Assembly (NCBI GenBank): GCA_964551835.1
Contig: CAZKEM010000088.1
Span: 1 to 45,671, forward strand
From: JAHDCC01 sp964551835
Lineage (GTDB): Bacteria > Actinomycetota > Acidimicrobiia > Acidimicrobiales > SZUA-35
Direction of reading: 5' to 3'
Length of the DNA: 45,671 nucleotides
How positions within the stretch are numbered: position 1 is the first letter of the stretch; every line of letters begins with the position of its first letter. A model generated the notes under the pieces. That model was not told the origin of the DNA. It searched no databases and saw only the letters and a program-made list of their open reading frames with translations. A program made the translations under genes and the position numbers. This document shows positions 1 through 9,627 of this stretch, one piece after another.

Positions 1-302
1 GGTCCGAAGAGTCGACGCGCAAGACGTTTCACCTCCCCAGAAACTACTTCCAGACGGTCTTGGTCGGATACAAACTGCAAATAGGTGCCAGCCTCGGAGT
101 GCACGGCCAGGGAGTCCGGGGTCACTTTCCCAGCAGGAACGAGTTCTGAACCGTCAGAAGTCAAGCTTGAAGACGCCACAAACCCATCGATGGCCACCGG
201 AAAGAACAATTCTCGGCTATCGAATCGAAGAATTGGGGCGTATTTCCTCAACAAGTCCGCTTCATTTGAGGTTGACCATTGACCCAAATAGTCGGTCGTC
301 AT
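1..302 (-). CDS. Hypothetical protein, N-terminal part (runs off window)
   Basis: An open minus-strand frame starts at ATG 300-302 and stays open to the window edge (100 codons). A GGGA Shine-Dalgarno-like stretch precedes the ATG. The translation has the segment LLRKYAPILRFDSRELFFPV near residues 17-36. This resembles the YAPxLRF..xExFFP opening of actinobacterial proteins of unknown role. No signal peptide or membrane segment is visible in the part present. It diverges from the FHA gene. The family resemblance is from memory, so I give no function. Confidence 0.7.
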   Translation of the reverse strand, partial: MTTDYLGQWSTSNEADLLRKYAPILRFDSRELFFPVAIDGFVASSSLTSDGSELVPAGKVTPDSLAVHSEAGTYLQFVSDQDRLEVVSGEVKRLARRLFG

Positions 303-670
303 AACAAATCCCGTCGATCGATTGAGCCCATTTACAACTTTTCCAGAGAGCCTCAGCAGCGAGAAGTACCCGTCTGACGTTCAAAAGAATGTACCAAGAA
401 GCAGCGCCTCACCCACAAAACCGACTCATTAGAATTAGTATCACAAGGCTCAGAAAGACCCGCTGCCAACCAAATTCGAACCGAAACTGGACGGATCGGT
501 GCCTTGAACTACACTGAATAGGACAAATGTGGCAGAATTGATTGATGATCACGACGTCATGGTCACTAGGCTCGTATTTCGACGAGCATTATGTTCGAAA
601 CGAATATGGTCGCCGTCGAGGTCTACAGTAGTTATCATCAAGAAAGAATTCGTCCTACTAGGAGCACGGA
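303..670. other. Divergent intergenic region
   Basis: This 368 bp gap lies between the divergent partial gene and the FHA gene, so it must hold both promoters. The Shine-Dalgarno AGGAG at 660-664 belongs to the FHA gene. I saw no convincing -35/-10 pair, riboswitch, tRNA or small ORF on either strand. Confidence 0.5.
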
Positions 671-1840
671 ATGACCGACTTTGATACCAAAGCTGGACTG
701 ATCCACAGAGGGTTAGGCGTCGTTGCACGTTGGCCTCAAGTGTTGCTCGTAATCCCAAGCGATTCGAGTCATGATGTCGCCGTCGATGAGATGTTTGACC
801 ATCTGGGATCACAACCCAACGCCGATGAGGTCTATAGCGCTGTCACGAAGAGACTTCGTGAGCCTCAAGTACTTCGGTCAGTTGCAATGTTAATCGATCG
901 ACCGTCAGGAATCGAAGCGTTACTTTATGGAGCGGTTGAAGTCGTCGTAGACGGGGCGATCGTCGCTAACGGAAGTCGGGGCATCTCAAACAGCTCGCTC
1001 CCTAAAGACGTGGCCCGCATTACAGTTCGAACATCGAACCTTTCAAAAGCCGCCGACCCAGTCGCTCCGTTCGACCTACGACAAGGAATCGCTCCCGGAG
1101 GCGGACTGACACTCGTCACGGTGTCGCCGGGCCAAACGGGCACGCCAGAACCAGCGACCTCGGGAGCCAAGCACCCATTCGGGGCCGCGCCTGCCCAACC
1201 GGGTCCAGGTCCAATGCCAGGCCCTGGACTTGCACCAGCTCAGCCTGAGCCGTCACCGGCACTGGCTGGCGCTAACAGCCAGGCACCATTCTCGCAACAA
1301 GATCCACCCAACGCCGGATTGCTTGGCACTCAACGGGTACCTGGCAACGGTTTAGATCGACCCGCTGAGGCTAAACCGGCGTTAAACGTCTTCCCAGATG
1401 GCGCTGGAGCCCAAGCACCCCCATCAGCGCAATCCGGTCAAGGCGGCCCGATGGCCACCGCCCCTGAGTCCGGCAACCCGGCCAGTTCCAGGGCGACACG
1501 CGCCGCCGGCTATTTGGTCTTTGACGACAACACTAATTTCACTGTTGATCGCTCATATATAGTTGGTCGGGATCCCTCCGCTCAGCCCGGACGAGACCTA
1601 GAGCCGTTGAAGGTAGAGACCGACGCCAAAACGCTGTCTCGAAATCATGCAGAGATTAAGCTCGTTGACAATTCGGTTCAGATAATCGACCTTGAGTCAA
1701 CTAACGGAACCTTCATGTGGGACAAAACCTTCGAACGTTGGAACCAGCTTGCTCCACATCAGGCAGTTAACATTCGGCCGGGAGATTCCATTGCGCTAGG
1801 TCGTCGGACCTTCGTCTTCGAGGCAAACGTCCCCATATAG
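671..1840 (+). CDS. FHA-domain protein with proline/alanine-rich linker
   Basis: 389 aa, starting at ATG 671 behind AGGAG. Residues 1-150 form a globular N-terminal region of unknown family. Residues about 155-275 are a Pro/Gly/Ala/Gln-rich linker that is probably disordered. Residues about 280-389 are a forkhead-associated domain, shown by the VGRDPS, LSRNHAEI and STNGTF motifs in the correct order. FHA domains bind phosphothreonine peptides, so the protein probably reads Ser/Thr-kinase signals. No kinase or phosphatase gene is visible beside it. It has no signal peptide or membrane helix and is probably cytoplasmic. The ligand cannot be told from sequence. Confidence 0.9.
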   Translation: MTDFDTKAGLIHRGLGVVARWPQVLLVIPSDSSHDVAVDEMFDHLGSQPNADEVYSAVTKRLREPQVLRSVAMLIDRPSGIEALLYGAVEVVVDGAIVANGSRGISNSSLPKDVARITVRTSNLSKAADPVAPFDLRQGIAPGGGLTLVTVSPGQTGTPEPATSGAKHPFGAAPAQPGPGPMPGPGLAPAQPEPSPALAGANSQAPFSQQDPPNAGLLGTQRVPGNGLDRPAEAKPALNVFPDGAGAQAPPSAQSGQGGPMATAPESGNPASSRATRAAGYLVFDDNTNFTVDRSYIVGRDPSAQPGRDLEPLKVETDAKTLSRNHAEIKLVDNSVQIIDLESTNGTFMWDKTFERWNQLAPHQAVNIRPGDSIALGRRTFVFEANVPI

Positions 1841-1971
1841 GCTCAAGTCGTAGAGCACTACCGGCCTAGAAAAAGAGCAGCATTCCCCACTCAAGTTGAC
1901 CTGTTGTCTCATGCCCGGAATTCGGTAACCCCTCATACTGGGGACTAGCACCGAAACACCGAGGAGCATGC

Positions 1972-3840
1972 ATGAAATTTGGTCGCAAAATTGTGGCAAC
2001 TGTAGTTATTCTGGTCGGAGTCCTCTCTTGGGCGGTTCCCAGTGGCGCAGAAATCGATTCATTTGGCGAGAAAACCTGGGGCGTATATGGACTCGCCACC
2101 GGAACCCAAACCGACGCAATCCAGAATCAGGTCTGGGCGATCGAACAGATCGACAATCGAATTTATGTTGGTGGAAGATTTCTCGAAGTTCGAAAGAACA
2201 AGAGTTCCCCGGCGACCTCGCAGCCGTTTATCGCAGCCTTTGACGCAAACACAGGCGAATTCGTCAGCTCGTTCAGGCCTGCGTTTGATGGTGCCGTCTA
2301 CTCTCTACAGGCGTCCCCTGACGGTTCTAAACTGTTCGTCGGAGGCGAATTTGGTCAGGTAAACGGCGACACAGAGGCCCGTGCCTTGGTTGCCCTAGAC
2401 CCCATCTCGGGGGCCGTCGATACTAGCTGGCGATCAAAGGCCAGAAATGTCGGCGGGGCTCGGGGAATCATATACAGCATCGACACCAACGGACGGCATC
2501 TCTATGTCGGCGGACGATTCGATTCTCTAGGCGGCGGCCCACGCCAGCTCCACAGAACAACAGGCGCGGGCCGACTGTCCTTAACGACAGGCGAAGCCGA
2601 TCAGTCCTTCACCGTGAGCGCGACAGGAGGTGCTGTTTGGGGAATCGCGATCGCTCCCGATTCGTCCAAGGTCTATTTGGCTGGGCACCAAACAGCTGTC
2701 GACGGCGACCCTCGCGGCGGCTACTATTCGGTACTCTCTGCCAGTAATGGCAAGCTCATTCCGTCGCTCAGTAACTACGTCGGCAACTCAAGCCGCCAAT
2801 ATGGACAAGATGTTGTAGCGGTTGGGAACCTTGTATTTTGGGGCGGCAGCGAACACGTCGTCAACGTCTATAACGCCACTACCGGCCAACTCGTTCGAAA
2901 GCACAGCTCCGACCGTGGTGGAGACTTCCAAGATCTTGAAGTCGTCGGAAACCGCGTCTATGCGTCGTGTCATTGTTACACAAATCACTGGGCCGACATC
3001 GATTGGTGGGCGGCCGGAAGACCGCCCGCGGCAGCAGCTCCGGCTGGCGTTTCGGTCAACCCCTTGAAGTATGTTGCAGCCTATTCAGCCACTTCCGCGG
3101 CCTACATTGGCTCGTTCCAACTCGATGTTAGTGCCAAACGTGCTGGTGTCTGGGCGATCCATGGGTCACCCGATGGGTGTCTCTGGGTCGGCGGCGACCT
3201 GACTCGCGTGACGATGGAGAACGGAAACAACCGGTCGCTCGGTGGCTTCACCAAGTTCTGCGACTCGGCCAACCTCGTCGATTCACAGGCGCCGACGACG
3301 CCAGCGCAACTCACGCAGACTCGACAAGAGAAAGCCAAGGTTGTTCTCCGTTGGAAAGCTTCTAGCGATAATGTTGGTGTCGCTAAGTACGAAGTGCGTC
3401 GCAATGGGCAACTCGTTGGAACCAAGGATGCAGGACGACCAGCAACATACTGGTTCACTGACCGAAGCCTAAGCCCGGCAACGAGTTACAACTACCAGGT
3501 CATCGCGGTCGACGCTGCAGGCAATAGAAGTCCGGCGGCTAGGGTCTCTGCCTCGACTTCCGGGGATGCCGTCATTTCGGCACCTGCTGGCTTGCGCTCA
3601 ACACTCCAAACCAAGGAACGAATAGTCCTTAACTGGAACAAGGTTTCCGGAGCGTCATCCTACGTGATTGAACGCAGCATCGGAGGAGGCGCATTCTCGC
3701 AGGTAGGAACCAAATCAAACCGTTGGTTTACGGATCGCTCGGTCAGCTCAGGAACAACCTATCGGTATCGGGTTAGGGCAGTAGATGCCGCTGGAGTCAG
3801 ATCAAGCCCGAGCAGTCCAATCACGGTTACGTCTCGTTAG
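1972..3840 (+). CDS. Secreted delta-60/DUF5122-like propeller protein with two fibronectin type III domains
   Basis: 622 aa. ATG 1972 has GAGGAG at 1961-1966; an out-of-frame ATG at 1968 is rejected. A Sec signal peptide (basic start, hydrophobic core, cleavage probably after PSGA, about residue 26) is followed by repeated blades with VGGRF, VGGEF and VGGDL motifs (about residues 45-430). This is the pattern of DUF5122/delta-60 beta-propellers. Two fibronectin type III modules follow (about 440-530 and 535-622), each ending in a Y.Y.V.AVDAAG..S motif. No sorting signal or C-terminal helix is seen, so the protein is probably exported or loosely surface-bound. The role is likely adhesion or binding, but the ligand is unknown. 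Confidence 0.88.
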   Translation: MKFGRKIVATVVILVGVLSWAVPSGAEIDSFGEKTWGVYGLATGTQTDAIQNQVWAIEQIDNRIYVGGRFLEVRKNKSSPATSQPFIAAFDANTGEFVSSFRPAFDGAVYSLQASPDGSKLFVGGEFGQVNGDTEARALVALDPISGAVDTSWRSKARNVGGARGIIYSIDTNGRHLYVGGRFDSLGGGPRQLHRTTGAGRLSLTTGEADQSFTVSATGGAVWGIAIAPDSSKVYLAGHQTAVDGDPRGGYYSVLSASNGKLIPSLSNYVGNSSRQYGQDVVAVGNLVFWGGSEHVVNVYNATTGQLVRKHSSDRGGDFQDLEVVGNRVYASCHCYTNHWADIDWWAAGRPPAAAAPAGVSVNPLKYVAAYSATSAAYIGSFQLDVSAKRAGVWAIHGSPDGCLWVGGDLTRVTMENGNNRSLGGFTKFCDSANLVDSQAPTTPAQLTQTRQEKAKVVLRWKASSDNVGVAKYEVRRNGQLVGTKDAGRPATYWFTDRSLSPATSYNYQVIAVDAAGNRSPAARVSASTSGDAVISAPAGLRSTLQTKERIVLNWNKVSGASSYVIERSIGGGAFSQVGTKSNRWFTDRSVSSGTTYRYRVRAVDAAGVRSSPSSPITVTSR

Positions 3841-3877
3841 CTGACTGCTGCAAGCAACCGAATAGGTCAAAGGTTCG

Positions 3878-3908
3878 GAGCCCCGGCAACATTCGTTTGC
3901 TGGGGCTC
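3878..3908. terminator. Hairpin between convergent genes, probable bidirectional terminator
   Basis: A 12-bp stem (GAGCCCCGGCAA pairing with TTGCTGGGGCTC, one G-U pair) with a 7-nt loop sits between the propeller gene and the SDR gene, which end facing each other. The T tract is weak on both sides, so the efficiency is uncertain. Confidence 0.6.
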
Positions 3909-3937
3909 GCCATCTTGATCAACTGAGGTTGGTGGTA

Positions 3938-4720
3938 CTAGAGCATTTCTCGCTTACGGAGTGCCTTTGCGGCCATTCGAGTCAGACCACTGGGAGCGAC
4001 CGACGTAACGGCGCTAAAGACCCGGTTATGCTTGCCAGGAACCACAATCGGCTTGTTCTGCTGAAGACCCTTGAGCCCAGCCTCAACGACGGGGCCGACT
4101 TCCTGCCACATAAAATCGGACAAATGCGACGTGTCATAATTCGCCCGCTCTTGAAACTCGGTTCGTGTCAGGCCGGGGCACAACACCGACACATGCACGC
4201 CGAGCGGCCCGAGCTCTAGATGAAGCCCTTGGGAGAAACTCGTCACATACGCTTTGGACGCACCGTAGGTCGACCAGCCCGGTGATGGAGCCATTCCCGC
4301 CACAGACGAAACGTTCAAGATACTACCACGCCCACGTTCAGCCATTGTTGAACCAGCAGCATGAGCCAACCGTTGGAGGGCAACGACATTCAACATCACG
4401 ACGTCGGTTCCTGCATCGATGTCGGTGGCCACAAAGTCACCGATTACACCAAAGCCAGCGTTGTTAACCAAAAGATCGATCGGCCGCCCGCTGTCGCGTA
4501 ATCGGTCCTCTACCGCCGCCAGCTGCTGGCGATCCAGGAGGTCAGCGACGATTACCTCGGACTCAACGGACAGTTCTTCGGCGAGGGCGTTCAACTTCTC
4601 ACCATTGCGGGCCACTAACACCAAGTCAGTTCCCTCTTCAGCCAAGCGGCGGGCAAACCCCTCGCCTATCCCCGAAGAGGCCCCAGTAACAAGCGCCCGG
4701 TTCCAACTATTTAATGCCAC
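3938..4720 (-). CDS. SDR-family NAD(P)-dependent oxidoreductase
   Basis: 260 aa short-chain dehydrogenase/reductase. It has the cofactor motif TGASSGIG (about residues 13-20), NNAG (about 87-90), the catalytic Ser in NVSSVAG and the catalytic YGASK pair (about 153-157). The fold matches the classical DltE/COG0300 type; the substrate is unknown. The start is GTG at 4720. The last base of the mfd stop codon is the first base of this GTG (TAGTG), and the Shine-Dalgarno AGGAGG lies inside the last codons of mfd, so translation is probably coupled. It ends facing the propeller gene across a hairpin. Confidence 0.93.
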   Translation of the reverse strand: MALNSWNRALVTGASSGIGEGFARRLAEEGTDLVLVARNGEKLNALAEELSVESEVIVADLLDRQQLAAVEDRLRDSGRPIDLLVNNAGFGVIGDFVATDIDAGTDVVMLNVVALQRLAHAAGSTMAERGRGSILNVSSVAGMAPSPGWSTYGASKAYVTSFSQGLHLELGPLGVHVSVLCPGLTRTEFQERANYDTSHLSDFMWQEVGPVVEAGLKGLQQNKPIVVPGKHNRVFSAVTSVAPSGLTRMAAKALRKREML

Positions 4721-7700
4721 TATTCCTCCTCAGGAAACATCGTGTTGAAGAACGTTACAAGATCCTCGGCCACATTCTTCTTTTTCATCAGGCCAACCTG
4801 CAGCTGGCCACCGGACTCACCATACTCGGCCGGTTTCCAGACACCGTTACGAAACAACCGAGTAAACCTTACTTCTTGGCTAGTCTTCATCCTTACGGGA
4901 CCTAACTTAGCCACAAATTCCGGGCCTCCGAAACCAGATCCTTTGGTCACTACCAGTTCAGTGACACCGTTGCGCACACACTGAGCCCGCACGCTCGCGA
5001 CTTCTAACAGGCGTTGAGCGGCCATCGGGGGCGGACCGTAGCGGTCCTTCCATTCAGCTTCGATATCGGAAACCTCTTCGGCTGATTCCACTCGGGCTAG
5101 GCGGCGGTACGCGGCCAACCGTTGTTGTTCACTTGGAATATAATCCTCAGCCAGGTTCGCAGCGACCGGCAAGTCAATCTTGACTTCGCCCGCCGTATCT
5201 TGCGAAGCGGAATCGCTTCCATTTAGTTCGGCTACGGCTTCGGAAACCATTTGGCAGTACAAGTCGTAACCTACCGACGCAATGTGGCCTGACTGGCCGG
5301 TTCCAAGCAAGTTTCCAGCGCCTCTAATTTCAAGGTCCCGCATCGCTATTTTGAAACCTGATCCGAGCTGAGTGGTTTCACCGATGGTTTTCAGCCGTTC
5401 ATATGCATCTTCGGACAAACGGGCATCCGGCCTCGTAAAGAGATATGCGTAGGCCCGCTGCCCAGACCTCCCTACCCGTCCACGCAGTTGGTGCAACTGT
5501 CCAAGCCCCATCAACTCAGCCCGGTCAACCACTAACGTATTAACTGTCGGCATATCGATGCCTGACTCGATAATCGTGGTGCAGACTAAAACATCGTAGT
5601 CTCCCTGCCAGAAGTCGTAGACGATCTTTTCCAGACTGGCTTCATCCATCTGGCCGTGGGCGATAGCTACCCTCGCTTCGGGTACTAGGTTCCGAATGTC
5701 GTTTGCAACCTTGTCGATACTCCGAACTCGGTTGTGGACAAAAAATACTTGACCCTCTCGGAGAAGCTCACGCCGTATCGCTTCAGCGACCGGGCGCTCG
5801 TCGTACTCCCCCACGTAGGTCATAATCGGTTGGCGGTCGGCGGGCGGCGTATTCAGCAATGAAAGGTCCCGAATTCCGGTCAAGCTCATCTCCAACGTCC
5901 GCGGAATCGGTGTCGCTGTCAACGTCAAAACGTCTACGCCAGCACTGAACTCTTTGATCGTCTCTTTGTGGCTCACCCCAAACCGCTGCTCTTCGTCGAC
6001 AACAAGTAGGCCAAGATCTTTAAATTCGGTGTCCCGAGAGAGTATCCGATGAGTACCTATGACGACGTCGACCTCACCGTCGGCTACCGCGCCAACGATC
6101 TTCTTAGCCTGAGCGACAGTTAAGAACCGACTGAGAACCTCGACCCGAATCGGGTATGGGGCAAATCGTTCACTGAAGGTCTGAAAGTGCTGGTGGGCCA
6201 GCAGCGTTGTTGGCGCTAACAGAGCGGCCTGTTTACCACTCTGAACTGCCTTGAAGATCGCTCGAAGTGCTAGTTCTGTCTTGCCAAAACCGACGTCACC
6301 GACGACGAGGCGGTCCATCGGGCGGGCAGTCTCCATATCTTCTTTAATGGCGTCGATGGTCGTTGCCTGGTCAGGTGTCAATTCGTAGGGGAACGCTGCT
6401 TCCACTTCGGCCTGCCATGGCGTATCTGGGGCAAAGGCGTAGCCTTGCGTGGCGAGGCGACGCTGATAGAGAACGACCAGTTCTTGAGCGATCTCGGCAA
6501 CAGCGGAGCGAACTTTAGCCTTAGCTTTACCAAATTCGGCTCCCCCCAAGCGATGCAACGATGGAGAGTCACCGGTCGTGAAAGGACGGATCAGGTCGAT
6601 CTGGTCCGAAGGTAAATATAGTTTGTCGTCGCCCCGGTATTCGAGCAACAGGTAATCTCGTTCGTGGCCGCCCATGGCGCGCCTTACCATGCCAGCATAT
6701 TTTCCGACGCCGTGCGTGTAGTGGACGACATGTTGGCCAGGTTCGAGGTCGGCGAAGAAACCTTCGCTGGCTCGCTTTGTTGATTTGCGTGGACGTTTAG
6801 TGCGCCGACGACCGGTTATATCGGTCTCAGAAAGAACACCGACCTTGGAATCTGGCAGTACGAAACCGCGTTCGAGCGGTTCGACGGTCACGTGTAAACC
6901 TGAACCAAAAGAGGCTTCCTCGGCACTCTTCACGTCATGAAGGGTCGGATTCAAGCCCCATTCCATAAGTTGTTCTGATAGACGCTTGGCCGTGCCGGCA
7001 CCGTTTGCGGCAACTAGGACCTGACACTTTTCGGCGACCAGTTTTCTAATGCGGTCGACGAGTCGTTCATTTGATTGGTCCCAGCCTGAAGCCGTTATCG
7101 CCGCTACACCTGGGCTTTCGGGAACTGCGTTGATCGTCACAGAGCGGGCCGAGGTCCGGGAAAGTAACTGTTCAAACGGCAGGTGCAACTGGGGGAAATT
7201 CGGGTCTGAGTCATCGTCGGCTGCGTTCCACGTGCGGGCTAAACTCTTGGCTAGATCAGCTTCTTCGTCCAGTATGTCGGCCGCTCGGGCCTTCATACGT
7301 GACGGGTCGACCAGCACAACCAATGCGTCATCTCGAAGAACGTCGGGAAGCACCCGTTGTTGCGGACACAGCCACGGCAACCACGACTCCATTCCGTCGA
7401 ACAGCTCACCGTCGGATAGCCGCTGCCATTGCTCAGCTCCCCATGGCTCAGACGCTCGGAGCTCTTCAGCTCTCTGTTGGATCTCCGGTGTCGGCAACAG
7501 TTCTCGACAGGGGAAAAGCTCAACTTCGGACAAGTTCGCCAACGAACGCTGACTGCTTATGGCGAATTCGCAGAGCCGTTCGACCTCGTCGCCCCACAAG
7601 TCTATCCGAACTGGAGCGTCGGCCGTTGACCCAAAGACATCGATGATCGAACCGCGAATAGCCATCTCTCCGCGGTGTTCAACCTGAGCTTCGCGACGAT

Positions 7701-8178
7701 AGCCAAAGCCGATGAGCTTCTGTACCAATTCGCTCTGATCTAACTCGTCGCCGACACCGACTGTGACTGGTTCGAAATCCTGTACATGGGGACTCAACCG
7801 CTGAACGAGAGCTTGTACGGGAGCGACGATGATCTGGGCGCCATGGTCAGGGTCCTGCAGCTGCCATAGTACCCGCAATCGGTTGCCCATGACTTCGACC
7901 GAAGGGCTTACCCGTTCGAACGGGAGGGTCTGCCAGGCTCCAAACTCATCCACTTCCTCTTCACCGACGAAAGCCCGTAGGTCATGGGCTAACCTCGATG
8001 CCTCGGCCACCGAAGGTACCGCTACAAGTATCGGCCGACGTTGGGAGGCTTCCGCCATCGCTGCTATCGCCACAGCTTGAGCGGGTTCGGCAATGGCGAG
8101 AACTGAAACCGTTCGGCCCACTACCTGATCGAAGGCGGGGTCCCTGGCAACGACAGAGGCAAGAGAACGAAGGCTCAC
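4720..8178 (-). CDS. mfd: Transcription-repair coupling factor Mfd
   Basis: 1152 aa, a full-length Mfd. It displaces RNA polymerase stalled at lesions and recruits the UvrA repair machinery. Visible parts in order: a UvrB-like N-terminal module (about 1-330), an RNA-polymerase-interacting domain (about 470-540), then the RecG-like translocase with Walker A GDVGFGKTE (about 627-635), DEEQ (about 727-730), the TATPIPRTLEMS motif and QLRGRVGRSG (about 895-905), and a C-terminal TRCF domain. The start is GTG 8178 with GGAG only a few bases upstream. The neighbours pth, rplY and prs are the usual actinobacterial ones. Confidence 0.97.
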   Translation of the reverse strand: MSLRSLASVVARDPAFDQVVGRTVSVLAIAEPAQAVAIAAMAEASQRRPILVAVPSVAEASRLAHDLRAFVGEEEVDEFGAWQTLPFERVSPSVEVMGNRLRVLWQLQDPDHGAQIIVAPVQALVQRLSPHVQDFEPVTVGVGDELDQSELVQKLIGFGYRREAQVEHRGEMAIRGSIIDVFGSTADAPVRIDLWGDEVERLCEFAISSQRSLANLSEVELFPCRELLPTPEIQQRAEELRASEPWGAEQWQRLSDGELFDGMESWLPWLCPQQRVLPDVLRDDALVVLVDPSRMKARAADILDEEADLAKSLARTWNAADDDSDPNFPQLHLPFEQLLSRTSARSVTINAVPESPGVAAITASGWDQSNERLVDRIRKLVAEKCQVLVAANGAGTAKRLSEQLMEWGLNPTLHDVKSAEEASFGSGLHVTVEPLERGFVLPDSKVGVLSETDITGRRRTKRPRKSTKRASEGFFADLEPGQHVVHYTHGVGKYAGMVRRAMGGHERDYLLLEYRGDDKLYLPSDQIDLIRPFTTGDSPSLHRLGGAEFGKAKAKVRSAVAEIAQELVVLYQRRLATQGYAFAPDTPWQAEVEAAFPYELTPDQATTIDAIKEDMETARPMDRLVVGDVGFGKTELALRAIFKAVQSGKQAALLAPTTLLAHQHFQTFSERFAPYPIRVEVLSRFLTVAQAKKIVGAVADGEVDVVIGTHRILSRDTEFKDLGLLVVDEEQRFGVSHKETIKEFSAGVDVLTLTATPIPRTLEMSLTGIRDLSLLNTPPADRQPIMTYVGEYDERPVAEAIRRELLREGQVFFVHNRVRSIDKVANDIRNLVPEARVAIAHGQMDEASLEKIVYDFWQGDYDVLVCTTIIESGIDMPTVNTLVVDRAELMGLGQLHQLRGRVGRSGQRAYAYLFTRPDARLSEDAYERLKTIGETTQLGSGFKIAMRDLEIRGAGNLLGTGQSGHIASVGYDLYCQMVSEAVAELNGSDSASQDTAGEVKIDLPVAANLAEDYIPSEQQRLAAYRRLARVESAEEVSDIEAEWKDRYGPPPMAAQRLLEVASVRAQCVRNGVTELVVTKGSGFGGPEFVAKLGPVRMKTSQEVRFTRLFRNGVWKPAEYGESGGQLQVGLMKKKNVAEDLVTFFNTMFPEEE

Positions 8179-8211
8179 CGCTCCAGGCTAGGGCAAACGA
8201 AGAGGTTTTGG

Positions 8212-8228
8212 CCGATTCGTGAAACCTC
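8212..8228 (-). terminator. Possible terminator after pth
   Basis: A 7-bp inverted repeat (GAGGTTT / AAACCTC) lies in the 87-bp gap between pth and mfd. On the minus strand it is followed by a T-rich stretch. It is short, so it may only attenuate transcription into mfd. Confidence 0.35.
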
Positions 8229-8265
8229 GATCAACCAATGAAATGAACGAACTAAACGATGGGCA

Positions 8266-8901
8266 TTAGCCGTCGCCGGGGGCACGCCGGTTCACAACCG
8301 ACATAGTCGCGTCAGCCCCGTCAGTTACTAGCCGTTCGATAGCGTCGGCTGCCGAAGAAATCGCTACTCTAAGGATTTCCCGGTCGGCTTTACCTGGTGC
8401 TCGAAGCACATAGTTCGCTCCGGTTTGTGAACCGGGCGGCCGACCAATCCCGATCCGAAGTCGAAGGTAATCGGTGGACCCCAGGTGCTGGGTGATAGAT
8501 CGGAGACCGTTATGCCCAGCTAATCCGCCACCTACCTTGAGCCGCAGCCGTCCAGGTTCGAGGTCCAACTCATCGTGGATAACGACAATATGTTGAGGCT
8601 CCCGAACCCCGTAACTTCGAGCAAGGGATCGTACGGCTTCACCTGAGTTGTTCATAAACGTTTGGGGGAAAGCGACCACTACCCGCCGACCATGAAGCAC
8701 AATTCCCGCAGCTAGTGCCCTCGACTTCGTCTTACGCAGACGCGTGCCGTGGCGCTCAACCAACTCGTCGACGACATCGGCGCCCACGTTATGGCGTGTA
8801 CCAGCGAACTCTGAGCCTGGGTTACCCAGACCGATCACCAACAAGTCCGTCGGTTCACCCTTACGTTTTACTTTGCCTAGACTTCGTAGAAACTCAGACA
8901 T
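8266..8901 (-). CDS. pth: Peptidyl-tRNA hydrolase
   Basis: 211 aa bacterial Pth, which frees tRNA from peptidyl-tRNA dropped by ribosomes. The substrate-binding Asn lies in GLGNPG (N27) and the catalytic His in TRHNVG (H37). QTFMNNSGEAV, VIHDELDLEPG and GGGLAGHNGLRS follow as in the family. About 17 residues precede the usual start of the fold. ATG 8901 has an AAGGG stretch just upstream. It lies 36 bp after rplY and is probably co-transcribed with it. Confidence 0.97.
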   Translation of the reverse strand: MSEFLRSLGKVKRKGEPTDLLVIGLGNPGSEFAGTRHNVGADVVDELVERHGTRLRKTKSRALAAGIVLHGRRVVVAFPQTFMNNSGEAVRSLARSYGVREPQHIVVIHDELDLEPGRLRLKVGGGLAGHNGLRSITQHLGSTDYLRLRIGIGRPPGSQTGANYVLRAPGKADREILRVAISSAADAIERLVTDGADATMSVVNRRAPGDG

Positions 8902-8937
8902 AGGCCCTTTGTCGAGTTGTTGACGGAACTGGCAGCC

Positions 8938-9627
8938 TTATTCGCTGTCGGTTGACTCTTCAGAAGACGCTTCGCCTTCTTCCGTAGCTTCGCCTTCTTC
9001 GCCTTCTTCGCCTTCAGCAGCTTCGGCGGCTGCTTCAGCTGCGGCTGCTTCTTCTTCATCCATCATCGAAGCTCGCGTTATTGTCGCTGAAGCGAGAGCC
9101 TGTTCATCGTCAACCAAGGTGGTGACGCCTTCAGGTAGGTCCAAGTCGCCAACGGTGAGAGACCTGGAGAGAGTCATCACTGACTGATCGGCTTCGAACA
9201 CGGTCGGAATGTTGAGAGGTGAAGCTTCGACTTCGAGTTCGAACAGCTTCTGTTCGACCATGCCACCGTCGGCTGCCACGAGGTCGGCTTCACCGACGAG
9301 CTGGACCGGCACCTTAATAGTGATCTTCTTCGTAGTATCGATCCGCAAGAAGTCGGCGTGGAGGACGTTACGGCTGATTGGGTCCCGTTCAATACTTCGA
9401 ACCAGGACGGTCTCTTTCGTACCTTCGACGTCAAGTTCAAAAATTGTGTTGAGGCCTGCTTCGGTCTGAAGAGCATCTCGAAGCTCTTTGTACGAGACCT
9501 CGAGCGGAACTGAGTCGCCGCCAAGTCCATACAGAACGCCTGGCAATTGGCCTTCAGCCCGCAACCGACGAGACGGACGACTACCAGCAGTTCGACCTGT
9601 TGATGCTGTAACGACTGTCTGACTCAT
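8938..9627 (-). CDS. rplY: 50S ribosomal protein L25 (Ctc/TL5 long form)
   Basis: 229 aa when started at ATG 9627, which has AAGGAA six bases upstream. A longer frame to 9738 exists, but its extra 37 residues do not look like the family. Residues 1-90 are the 5S-rRNA-binding L25 domain (RAEGQLPGVLYG, V.Y.EL). Residues 95-185 are the beta-barrel Ctc domain. The last 40 or so residues are a run of Glu, Ala, Gly and Ser, an acidic low-complexity tail. It binds 5S rRNA in the large subunit. Confidence 0.95.
   Translation of the reverse strand: MSQTVVTASTGRTAGSRPSRRLRAEGQLPGVLYGLGGDSVPLEVSYKELRDALQTEAGLNTIFELDVEGTKETVLVRSIERDPISRNVLHADFLRIDTTKKITIKVPVQLVGEADLVAADGGMVEQKLFELEVEASPLNIPTVFEADQSVMTLSRSLTVGDLDLPEGVTTLVDDEQALASATITRASMMDEEEAAAAEAAAEAAEGEEGEEGEATEEGEASSEESTDSE

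Noticed and set aside
450..520. A possible tRNA T-arm (minus-strand GGTTCGAAT)
   Set aside because: No acceptor, D or anticodon stem could be folded around it.
6378..7646. Several 60-170 aa frames inside mfd on both strands
   Set aside because: All lie within the well-supported mfd gene and lack motifs.
8940..9060. CTTCGCCTTCTTC-rich low-complexity DNA
   Set aside because: It is explained by the acidic Glu/Ala/Gly tail of L25.
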